From the NCBI GenBank assembly GCA_018644745.1, contig JABGPX010000828.1, positions 1-9,785 of the forward strand: a stretch of DNA of 9,785 nucleotides, in the 5' to 3' direction. This document shows, piece by piece, positions 1 through 6,630 of this stretch (position 1 is the first letter of the stretch; each line of letters opens with the position of its first letter). The notes below the pieces were generated by a model. The model was not told the origin of the DNA. It ran no database searches and saw nothing but the letters and a program-made list of their open reading frames with translations. The position numbers and the translations under genes were made by a program. The stretch is from Spirochaetales bacterium. GTDB taxonomy: Bacteria > Spirochaetota > Spirochaetia > ARS1246.

Positions 1-1
1 A

Positions 2-1057
2 GCGAGCCGCACCCACAACACCAATATCTGGGTGTGGGACGGCGCGCCGCTGGCACTGTCCGGTACAACGGACGAGGGCGACACGCCCTACGAATTCCCG
101 GGGCCACGCGGGGGTGGTCACGTGCGTGTGGTTGAGACCCTGGCGTGCCCGGAAGATTACGATCCGGCGAGCGATCCGGACCTCCACGAAGTGCACGAGC
201 CCAAATCGCGACCCAGCGGACGCAGCTGGGACAGGGGCGGCAAGAACATCTATTCCGCAGGCATGCACAAGACCCAGTCGGTCGATTTCGGAATCATGCT
301 GTCGGGTGAACGTGAGCTGACCACGGATGAAGGTATGCTCCTGATGGAGCCGGGCGATATCGCCATTCAGGTCGGCTCCTGGCACAACTGGTCTTCGCCC
401 CGGCTGGGCTGCGTCATGGCATTCGACATGATTGACGCGGTATTCGAAGATGGGGATCTGGGTGTCGTCCAGAGCAACGAACCTGTGGTCGATCTGCCCA
501 AGGGTTTCGAGTTTCCCGATGGCGTCAAACCGGCGCGTCGGATTGTCGTCGCGGATCGTGAACAGGGGCGTTCGAGCATCATCGCTGACGGGCCGTCCCC
601 TGACGTGCGTTTCGATCCGGCGCGGCCGGGTTTTGCGTCGGCGCGGCTGTGGGTGATTGACCATAACCCAGCGAAGATGATGCTGGAGACACTGCATCTG
701 CCGCACACGATCGAGCCGCCGAAGAATGGCTCGGTCTGTCGGGTCGTGACCCATCCACCGGAGGCGAACTGGGAAGGTAAGGTCGGCCCTAAGGATGTCG
801 CGGCGTATTTCGAGTCCATGGGTTCGCCCGGTGCTTCGACCTATTCACCGACGGCGCCACATCCCTATATGCAGAAAACCGAGACCTTGGATTTCTGCTT
901 CGTCCTCGAAGGTGAAATCGACCTGATTCTCGATACGGGAACAGTCTCTCTGAAGGCGATGGACGTCGTGGTCCAACGCGGCACGAGTCACGCATGGCGC
1001 AATCGTTCCGCGTCGCCCTGCCGGATGGCAGTCGCATCCCATGGCGGGTCTTATTGA
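2..1057 (+). CDS. Duplicated-cupin domain protein (5' partial)
   Basis: The frame is open to the left edge, so the start is missing; the GTG at 32 lies inside the domain and is probably not the true start. The 351 visible codons hold two tandem copies of one cupin unit. The first is cut at its start: residues ~1-150, with NIWVWDGAPLA, then MHKTQSVDFGIMLSGE and PGDIAIQVGSWHNW. The second is complete (~178-351): ARRIVVADREQGRSSIIADG, FASARLWVIDHNPA, then TETLDFCFVLEGEIDLILD and VVVQRGTSHAWRNRS. The second unit matches the common proteobacterial family of small cupins ending in a VVQRGTxHAWxNRS strand. Each unit keeps the late His (WHNW, SHAW), but the usual HxH pair of the first metal motif is not obvious, so metal binding and catalysis are uncertain. 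Such cupins are usually cytoplasmic and occur near catabolic genes. The substrate cannot be told. By comparison with the second unit, only about 25 residues should be missing. Confidence 0.85.
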   Translation, partial: ASRTHNTNIWVWDGAPLALSGTTDEGDTPYEFPGPRGGGHVRVVETLACPEDYDPASDPDLHEVHEPKSRPSGRSWDRGGKNIYSAGMHKTQSVDFGIMLSGERELTTDEGMLLMEPGDIAIQVGSWHNWSSPRLGCVMAFDMIDAVFEDGDLGVVQSNEPVVDLPKGFEFPDGVKPARRIVVADREQGRSSIIADGPSPDVRFDPARPGFASARLWVIDHNPAKMMLETLHLPHTIEPPKNGSVCRVVTHPPEANWEGKVGPKDVAAYFESMGSPGASTYSPTAPHPYMQKTETLDFCFVLEGEIDLILDTGTVSLKAMDVVVQRGTSHAWRNRSASPCRMAVASHGGSY

Positions 1058-1092
1058 GAGTATCCCGGGTTCGCGGGTTGCGCAGCAGGTAG

Positions 1093-1197
1093 AGATCGGT
1101 CGCGATCATCGTCGATATGGGGCAGGTCGTGTTCGATGGCACCGCTCAGGATGTCCTCGACAGCGCGGAGTTGCGCCAGCAATACCTCGCGATCTGA
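1093..1197 (+). pseudogene. 3' remnant of a LivF-type branched-chain amino acid ABC ATPase
   Basis: Codons from 1093 to the TGA at 1195-1197 read RSVAIIVDMGQVVFDGTAQD and then VLDSAELRQQYLAI. This is the typical C-terminus of LivF-like ATPases of branched-chain amino acid importers: a 'DMGQVVFDGT' strand after the H-loop, then a short helix ending in 'YLAI/V' and stop. An in-frame TAG at 1090-1092 ends the similarity upstream, and no Walker or signature motif precedes it, so about 200 residues are missing. The fragment starts 35 bp after the cupin stop. It appears to be a leftover from deletion or rearrangement and should not be functional. The call rests on recognising the C-terminal pattern. 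Confidence 0.65.
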
Positions 1198-1283
1198 CAC
1201 CCCGTCGACGCCCACCGTGTAAATTCAGGTTCCAGCTATGTGTGCCGCTACACGGCGGCGTACGCTGTCCGATGCAGCGCAGC

Positions 1284-1304
1284 GGCAGTGTTAGAGAAAA
1301 TCGG
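1284..1304 (+). repeat. Possible left terminal inverted repeat of an IS6-family element
   Basis: The sequence here starts GGCAGTGTTAGAGA. It matches about 10 of 14 positions of the GGCACTGTTGCAAA end typical of IS26-like elements. It lies 57 bp before the transposase-like ATG at 1341, about the spacing expected in IS6-family insertion sequences. The right end is not present, so this is an inference from position and partial similarity. Confidence 0.35.
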
Positions 1305-1340
1305 CTGGAGCGCAGCGGGGGTGGTCAGTAGCGTCATTGG

Positions 1341-1445
1341 ATGAGAAACCCATTCCGCTATTTCAATCTGTCACCCGAGATTATTTGCCTAACGGTGGTG
1401 CACTCCGGCCGATTCTACGCGGCCCGGAAGCCGCCTTCTCGATAA
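1341..1445 (+). pseudogene. N-terminal remnant of an IS6-family transposase
   Basis: A 34-codon frame starts at ATG 1341. Its first ~20 residues, MRNPFRYFNLSPEIICLTVV, closely resemble the start of IS6-family transposases of alphaproteobacteria (pattern NPFRYFxxSPEIIRLxVMxYVRFPLSLR). After residue 20 (about position 1400) the similarity stops; the rest reads HSGRFYAARKPPSR and ends at TAA 1443-1445. The conserved helix-turn-helix and the DDE catalytic core, some 200 residues, are absent. The remnant ends 5 bp from the 3' end of gdhA on the opposite strand, which marks a deletion or recombination junction near 1400. It is too short to be a working transposase. Confidence 0.65.
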
Positions 1446-1450
1446 CGTAC

Positions 1451-2797
1451 TTAGACGACACCGTAAGCGAGCATCGCGTCGGCAACCTTGACGAAACCGG
1501 CTATGTTGGCGCCGGCCAGGTAGTCGACCTTGCCGCCGCTCGTCGCGCCGTATTCCGCGCAATTGTCGTGGATATCTTTCATGATGCCCTTCAACAGATC
1601 CTGGAGTTCTTCCTCCTTCCAGGAAATGCGGGCGCTGTTCTGGCTCATTTCCAGGCCGGAAACCGCGACACCGCCGGCATTGGCCGCCTTACTGGGCGCA
1701 TAAAGGATTCCGGATTCCTGGAAGGCGTCGATGCCAGCCAGTTCGGTCGGCATATTGGCGCCTTCGGAAACCGCCATGCAGCCATTGGCAAGCAGCGCCT
1801 TGGCTTCGTCGCCAGTAATCTCATTCTGGGTTGCACAAGGCACGGCGATGTCGCAGGGCACGTTCCAAGGCCGCCCTTCGTGGAACTCCACGCCGAACTC
1901 ATCTGCATACTCCTTGATCCGGCCGCGGCGCACCTGCTTGAGGTCGACCATGAAGGCAAGCCTCTCTTCGTCGATGCCGTTGGGATCGTGAATGAAACCC
2001 GATGAGTCCGACATCGTGTGCACCGTTCCGCCCAATTGACAGACCTTCTCTGCCGCATAGGTCGCCACATTGCCGGATCCGGAGATCGCGACCTTCTTGC
2101 CTTCCATGCCATTGCTAGCATGCTGCAACATATTGTTGAGCATGTAGATCGTGCCGTAGCCCGTCGCCTCTGTCCGGATCAGGCTGCCGCCATACTCCAA
2201 ACCCTTGCCGGTGAGAACACCGACGAACTCGTTGGCTAGACGCTTGTATTGACCGAACATGTAGCCGATCTCACGACCGCCGACGCCGATATCACCGGCC
2301 GGTACGTCCGTATCCTCACCGATATGGCGATGCAGCTCCGTCATGAAGGACTGGCAGAACCGCATGACTTCATTGTCCGACTTGCCTTTCGGATTGAAAT
2401 CGGCACCGCCCTTGCCGCCGCCCATCGGCAGACCTGTCAGGCTGTTCTTGAAGGTCTGCTCGAAACCGAGAAACTTAAGGACGCTCAGGGTGACCGTCGG
2501 GTGGAAACGGATACCACCTTTGTACGGGCCGATCGAATTGTTGAACTGCACCCGGTAGCCGCGATTGACGCGGATATTGCCGTTATCGTCTTCCCAGCAC
2601 ACTCGGAACATAATCGCGCGATCCGGCTCCGCCATCCGCTCCAGGATTTGCATTTCCTGATATTGCGGCTTGTCCTGAATATACGGAATGATCGATGCAG
2701 CAACTTCCTGAACGGCTTGATGGAATTCCGTTTCGCCAGGATTTCGATTTTGAACTCCGGAAATGAATCGTTCAAGACTATCTGTACGTACCGTCAT
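1451..2797 (-). CDS. gdhA: NADP-type glutamate dehydrogenase
   Basis: GdhA carries out reductive amination of 2-oxoglutarate with ammonium and NADPH to give glutamate in the cytoplasm, usually as a hexamer. The 448 residues match the family length (447 in E. coli). The substrate-binding part has FNNSIGPYKGGIRFHP (K93) and PMGGGKGGADFNPKGK with the catalytic lysine at K129. DVPAGDIGVGGREIGYMFG holds the catalytic aspartate D169. The Rossmann domain has a GSGNVA nucleotide loop at about 240-245, followed by TMSDSSGFI at 261-269, as in NADP-preferring enzymes. No key residue is missing. The start is set by the ATG at 2795-2797 with AAGGGG 6 nt upstream. The gene is GC-rich, unlike the cluster that starts 190 bp upstream of it. 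It stands alone, so it is probably a resident housekeeping gene for nitrogen assimilation. The 3' end meets the transposase remnant at 1445. Confidence 0.97.
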   Translation of the reverse strand: MTVRTDSLERFISGVQNRNPGETEFHQAVQEVAASIIPYIQDKPQYQEMQILERMAEPDRAIMFRVCWEDDNGNIRVNRGYRVQFNNSIGPYKGGIRFHPTVTLSVLKFLGFEQTFKNSLTGLPMGGGKGGADFNPKGKSDNEVMRFCQSFMTELHRHIGEDTDVPAGDIGVGGREIGYMFGQYKRLANEFVGVLTGKGLEYGGSLIRTEATGYGTIYMLNNMLQHASNGMEGKKVAISGSGNVATYAAEKVCQLGGTVHTMSDSSGFIHDPNGIDEERLAFMVDLKQVRRGRIKEYADEFGVEFHEGRPWNVPCDIAVPCATQNEITGDEAKALLANGCMAVSEGANMPTELAGIDAFQESGILYAPSKAANAGGVAVSGLEMSQNSARISWKEEELQDLLKGIMKDIHDNCAEYGATSGGKVDYLAGANIAGFVKVADAMLAYGVV

Positions 2798-2984
2798 GGT
2801 GTTCCCCTTATACTAATGTGCTCTGACAGCGAATTCGCGGTTTACCCGGGATCCGCCGACCTGGATTTCGTTAAGCGTCGAGGGCGATCGCTCCCTTAGG
2901 AACGGGAACGCAGGCCAATCAACTGCCGGACCCATACTTCTTACCCGGTTCGGAAAAATACTCGACATCGCTGGACAACTTTTC
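2798..2984. other. Gap between gdhA and the AT-rich cluster; no gene seen
   Basis: This GC-rich 187-bp stretch must carry the gdhA promoter and the 3' flank of the cyclase gene. I see no recognisable coding sequence, no clear rho-independent terminator for the cyclase operon and no clean insertion-sequence end. A near-palindrome around GCGATCGC (about 2883-2893) is the only visible symmetry. The change in base composition begins just beyond it, inside the 3' end of the cyclase gene (about 2985-3040). Confidence 0.5.
2804..2809 (-). promoter_or_regulatory. Ribosome binding site of gdhA
   Basis: On the - strand AAGGGG lies 6 nt before the gdhA ATG, a good Shine-Dalgarno match at normal spacing. 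It supports the start at 2797. No convincing -35/-10 pair was found in the 187-bp gap upstream; a TAGTAT/TATAAG stretch sits too close to the start to serve as a -10 box. Confidence 0.75.
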
Positions 2985-5363
2985 CTACTTCGAGGTGGCA
3001 GTATATACAGCATCCCATTCTTCCCCCACACTTACTGGTGGATTTTCTCGAAAGTCAACGCATCTATTTTTTATTAATTCGTAGAACCCCCTAATTTCAA
3101 ATTCAAATTCGCCACTAATTGAAATCATTTCATTACACATGGTAATTGCACGCTCCCAACTTTGAGACCGATATTCTTTTAATAACTCTGAATGGAGTCC
3201 TGACAAACGATCGAATTCATCGCTCGCCTTCAGCACCTCGTCCCCTAATAATGCATAAATACGACTGGCCTTTGCTTTTCCTTTTACCAAAATTAAATCT
3301 AACTCTAATATTGCTAGCTCGCCCACCTCATCAGCTGTCGTTTCGCCTATTATTATACGGACACCATATTCTTTACTTTGCCCCTCTAACCGTGCCGCTA
3401 AATTAACGCTATCCCCTAGAACCGAATAATCAAAACGTTGCTCAGAACCCATATTTCCAACGACGCAAGACCCCGTATTTAGCCCAAACCCGACCTTAAG
3501 ATCTAAATGCTTTCGTCCTTCACGATCCGCTTGAACCTTTAACCTCTCATTAAGAGGGTCCATCTCATTCAGCATTAACAAAGCCGATTTACACGCATTA
3601 TATGCATGATTATCATCATCTAGCGGAGCATTCCAAAACGCCATAATACAGTCACCCATATATTTATCGACTGTTCCTTTATTAGATAATATTACATTAG
3701 TCAGTGGGGTTAATAATTGATTTATAAGATTTGTAAGGCCGGGTGGATCAAATGACTCGGATATCGGAGTAAATCCCCTCACGTCACAAAATAACAGCGT
3801 TAGTTTTCTTTGATCACCACCAAGTCGTAATTGTTCTGGATTATTTGAAACACGCTCCACCATATCCGGCGACAAATACTTCGAAAACGCATTTCGTGTC
3901 TCTTTCTTCTTTGATTCCTCTCGTATGAACCCAAAATACGAAAGCGCCATATAAATTATTACTAAAGATAATAATGGCGTTGTTGAATCAAGGAGGATGC
4001 GATATTTTACAAAACAGTACACACTTACCAAAATGGCAAATCCAACTAACACTAAAAATAAAACTGATGTCCACTTAGCCCCAAATATCGGAAATAAATA
4101 AATTAATAGAAATCCCGCAATGAAAACGAAAAATAACTCCGCACCTACAATATAATTCGGTCTCAATAAATACTCATTTAAAAGTATTGTCTCTAATAAT
4201 TGCGTTTGCACCTCTACTCCTGGCATCGCAACATCAGTTGGGACAGCTCTAATATCTAACAGACCAACCGCTGAAGTCCCAACCAGCAATATCTTTCCCG
4301 CAATTAATTTTTTATCTACCGACTTATTTAATAAATCTGACGCAGATATGTAGCGAGTTTTTGATGAGTTAGAAAAGTACGGCCATATATAACCTGATTT
4401 ATCTGTTTCTATCAGAAGTCTATTGTCTACCTTTATATTACGAATCCCCGCTTGATCTGACGAAACTAAAATTGCTCCCCTTGGTTTGCTATCATTTGTC
4501 GTTCGATAAGTATTTACCCTCAGTATTTCTAACGCCAACGATGGCAACACCTGTAAACAATTAGTCCTACCAAGCTGATCAACCATACTTTTGATATAAC
4601 AACGATCGAATGCGAAAAAAGACGGTACTTTTCTGATAACTCCGTCCCTATCGGGGACTACATTAAAAACACCAAAACCACCATATGGGTGATGAGCAGC
4701 CTTTTCTAGAACATTTATATTCGGAATCAATCGTGTAAATTTAGGCAAAAAGTCACGCGGACTCTTATCGCCATTCAATTTTCTCTCTATAATCATAGTT
4801 TTTGGAAAATCATTTTTCTGTAAATTATCATTTTCTGTTTGATATCGTACAGCCCTACCCAGTACTACAGCAAATTTCGATAACTCGGACGCTAGGGTAT
4901 CATCGTTTGACGGCAATGCTTTGATTTGCGCCTCTACATCCGAACTTAATCCTTCGATATTCCCTAGTATATTACGTGGGCTCAAACGATCGTATTCGGC
5001 AAATACAATATCAAATGCGATTAATGCAGCACCCAGTTCCCTGCTGTTCTTGACGAGTTTTGCTACAAGCGTCCTTGGCCATGGCCATTGCCCATATTCG
5101 GCAAGAGACCGCTCATCGATATCAATGATTAGTGCTGGTAATTCCGCCGCTTTAGCAACAGGACGAGGATACATTTTCTGCATTGCATCGAATGACATGG
5201 ATCGGAAATCACTTAAATAAACGGGATCCCATACCCTGATTAGAGCGCAGAGCAACAAGACCGCTAAAGCGATATATTGATCTCGCGTATTAAACCGTAA
5301 AGCTCCCAACAGAGGCACGGCTTTTTTCGCTACCTGGCGAGTTATTTGACCTGGATACATCAC
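2985..5363 (-). CDS. CHASE2-domain class III adenylate/guanylate cyclase
   Basis: This is a membrane sensor cyclase that should make a cyclic nucleotide from ATP (or GTP) in response to a periplasmic signal. It has 792 residues from GTG 5363; the ATG one codon later is equally plausible. A first membrane segment lies at about 29-43. The CHASE2 sensor follows at about 55-400, with LIIDIDERSLAEYGQWPWPR at 78-97 and GAALIAFDIVFAE at 111-123. Three more membrane segments are at about 404-424, 434-453 and 459-480. The class III cyclase domain (about 515-708) is complete: metal aspartates D527 (FCDVRGFT) and D571 (DKYMGD), K567 at the purine-selecting site, and N654 and R658 (VNLAARLE) for transition-state binding. 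S647 takes the second purine-selecting place, usually Thr or Asp in adenylyl cyclases. With K567 this favours ATP, but not decisively. The C-terminal ~80 residues are helical and TPR-like. The start lies 1 nt after the HlyD-type gene's stop without a clear RBS, which indicates translational coupling. Confidence 0.93.
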   Translation of the reverse strand: MMYPGQITRQVAKKAVPLLGALRFNTRDQYIALAVLLLCALIRVWDPVYLSDFRSMSFDAMQKMYPRPVAKAAELPALIIDIDERSLAEYGQWPWPRTLVAKLVKNSRELGAALIAFDIVFAEYDRLSPRNILGNIEGLSSDVEAQIKALPSNDDTLASELSKFAVVLGRAVRYQTENDNLQKNDFPKTMIIERKLNGDKSPRDFLPKFTRLIPNINVLEKAAHHPYGGFGVFNVVPDRDGVIRKVPSFFAFDRCYIKSMVDQLGRTNCLQVLPSLALEILRVNTYRTTNDSKPRGAILVSSDQAGIRNIKVDNRLLIETDKSGYIWPYFSNSSKTRYISASDLLNKSVDKKLIAGKILLVGTSAVGLLDIRAVPTDVAMPGVEVQTQLLETILLNEYLLRPNYIVGAELFFVFIAGFLLIYLFPIFGAKWTSVLFLVLVGFAILVSVYCFVKYRILLDSTTPLLSLVIIYMALSYFGFIREESKKKETRNAFSKYLSPDMVERVSNNPEQLRLGGDQRKLTLLFCDVRGFTPISESFDPPGLTNLINQLLTPLTNVILSNKGTVDKYMGDCIMAFWNAPLDDDNHAYNACKSALLMLNEMDPLNERLKVQADREGRKHLDLKVGFGLNTGSCVVGNMGSEQRFDYSVLGDSVNLAARLEGQSKEYGVRIIIGETTADEVGELAILELDLILVKGKAKASRIYALLGDEVLKASDEFDRLSGLHSELLKEYRSQSWERAITMCNEMISISGEFEFEIRGFYELIKNRCVDFRENPPVSVGEEWDAVYTATSK

Positions 5364-5364
5364 G

Positions 5365-6630
5365 TCAATAAGTATTCAATGAATTATTAAGTGACTTAAA
5401 TATGGGTTCGGTAAAATATTGGAGAACCGTTTTTGTTCCGGTCTTTATATCTACAGAAACAATCATTCCAGGAACAATTTTGAATTCTTGATTACCTTTA
5501 TGAAGCGCGGTTGTCTCTAATTCTATTTCAACCTGATAATATGGCGGGTTTCCTTTTTCTCGAGTAGAGTCTGGCGCTACTCTTCTCACGACCCCTCTGA
5601 TAGAGCCATATTCTAAAAAGTTAAGAGCCGCTACTTTTATTAAAGCTTCCATCCGCGGCTTTACTCCTGCGACATCAATTGGATTTAGTTTAGCGATTAC
5701 CACTAAATCTCCATCAACAGGTACAACCTCTAATAAAACCGCTCCAGCACCGACAACACCTCCGATCGTCGTTGTAACAATATTTTTTACAATTCCGGCC
5801 ACTGGACTCTTAATTGTCTCTCGTCTTCGGATATCCCGAGCCGGTTTGAGCTGATCATTCAATCGCGTTAATTTATTAGTAACTTTAACCGTTTCCTCTG
5901 AACGCCTTTTCCTTATCTCAGACCATTCTGATTCTTTCTTTTCAATAGCTTCCTCTCGCGCTGAGAGTAATCGTAAGTCAACACTCTTTAGTTCTTGTAA
6001 CTGAGATTCTAGTAATGAAATCTGATTTTGAAGCTCAAGATAGTCAGTTTTCGTAACAAGCCGTTCAGAGTAAAGTCTCTTCATTGAGTCTAGCTGATCG
6101 CGTAATAACACCAAACTCCGTTCGATACCCCTTATTCTCGATTTATTTTCGTCAATGGCAAAAGTGCTTTGACTAATTTTTTGATCTAATACTGTCATTG
6201 TTGAACGTATTTGATTGTCACGTGCCTCATATATCGCTGTTTCATTATCAATGAAAACACCATCTAACTCTGTTTTTGCAGAGCCGAAATCCGGCACTCT
6301 TCCTTCTTCCTCTGCCTCTAGGCGTAGTAATTTACGCGAAAGCGCTTTATATTGTGACTCAAGGTCAAAAACATTTACTCGGACTGCCCCTAGTTGGAGC
6401 TTTATCAATGCATCTCCTTTCGAAACGAGATCTCCGTCTTCAACAAATACTTTCTCAACAATTCCCCCTTCGAAATGTTGGACTTTTTTAACTCTTCCCC
6501 TCGGTGTAACTTCACCTTCAGCTACCGCAACCATATCTAAATGCATAGTCGTCGACCACATAGCCAGAGATACGAATAAACATAATAACAGAATAATAAA
6601 TAGCTTAGAATATCTTTTAGAATCTGACAT
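5365..6630 (-). CDS. HlyD-family type I secretion membrane fusion protein
   Basis: This is the periplasmic adaptor of a type I secretion system, linking the inner-membrane ABC exporter to a TolC-like outer-membrane channel. At 421 residues it has the usual family length. A short cytoplasmic start precedes one membrane segment (about 9-28). The first half of the lipoyl-like motif is at 45-80 (VKKVQHFEGGIVEKVFVEDG). A long charged coiled-coil hairpin spans about 85-265, and the second lipoyl half is at 274-304 (IKSPVAGIVKN). A beta-barrel follows, ending in the family's C-terminal signature PGMIVSVDIKTGTKTVLQYF at 387-406. The ATG directly follows the TGA of the ABC gene (TGAATG, no gap), so the two are translationally coupled and should be made together. 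No TolC partner gene is in the window. The gene is AT-rich like its neighbours. Confidence 0.95.
   Translation of the reverse strand: MSDSKRYSKLFIILLLCLFVSLAMWSTTMHLDMVAVAEGEVTPRGRVKKVQHFEGGIVEKVFVEDGDLVSKGDALIKLQLGAVRVNVFDLESQYKALSRKLLRLEAEEEGRVPDFGSAKTELDGVFIDNETAIYEARDNQIRSTMTVLDQKISQSTFAIDENKSRIRGIERSLVLLRDQLDSMKRLYSERLVTKTDYLELQNQISLLESQLQELKSVDLRLLSAREEAIEKKESEWSEIRKRRSEETVKVTNKLTRLNDQLKPARDIRRRETIKSPVAGIVKNIVTTTIGGVVGAGAVLLEVVPVDGDLVVIAKLNPIDVAGVKPRMEALIKVAALNFLEYGSIRGVVRRVAPDSTREKGNPPYYQVEIELETTALHKGNQEFKIVPGMIVSVDIKTGTKTVLQYFTEPIFKSLNNSLNTY

Noticed and set aside
1419..1434. GC-rich hairpin GCGGC/GCCGC after the gdhA stop as a terminator
   Set aside because: The stem is only 5 bp and no T-tract follows on the gdhA side, so it is not convincing.
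1337..2899. Long open frames on the + strand opposite gdhA (1337-2005, 2249-2899)
   Set aside because: They are antisense shadows of a complete, highly conserved GC-rich gdhA and show no recognisable protein pattern.
2813..3031. 72-codon frame on the - strand between gdhA and the cyclase
   Set aside because: It overlaps the cyclase 3' end in another frame, has no recognisable motif, and runs into the gdhA leader.
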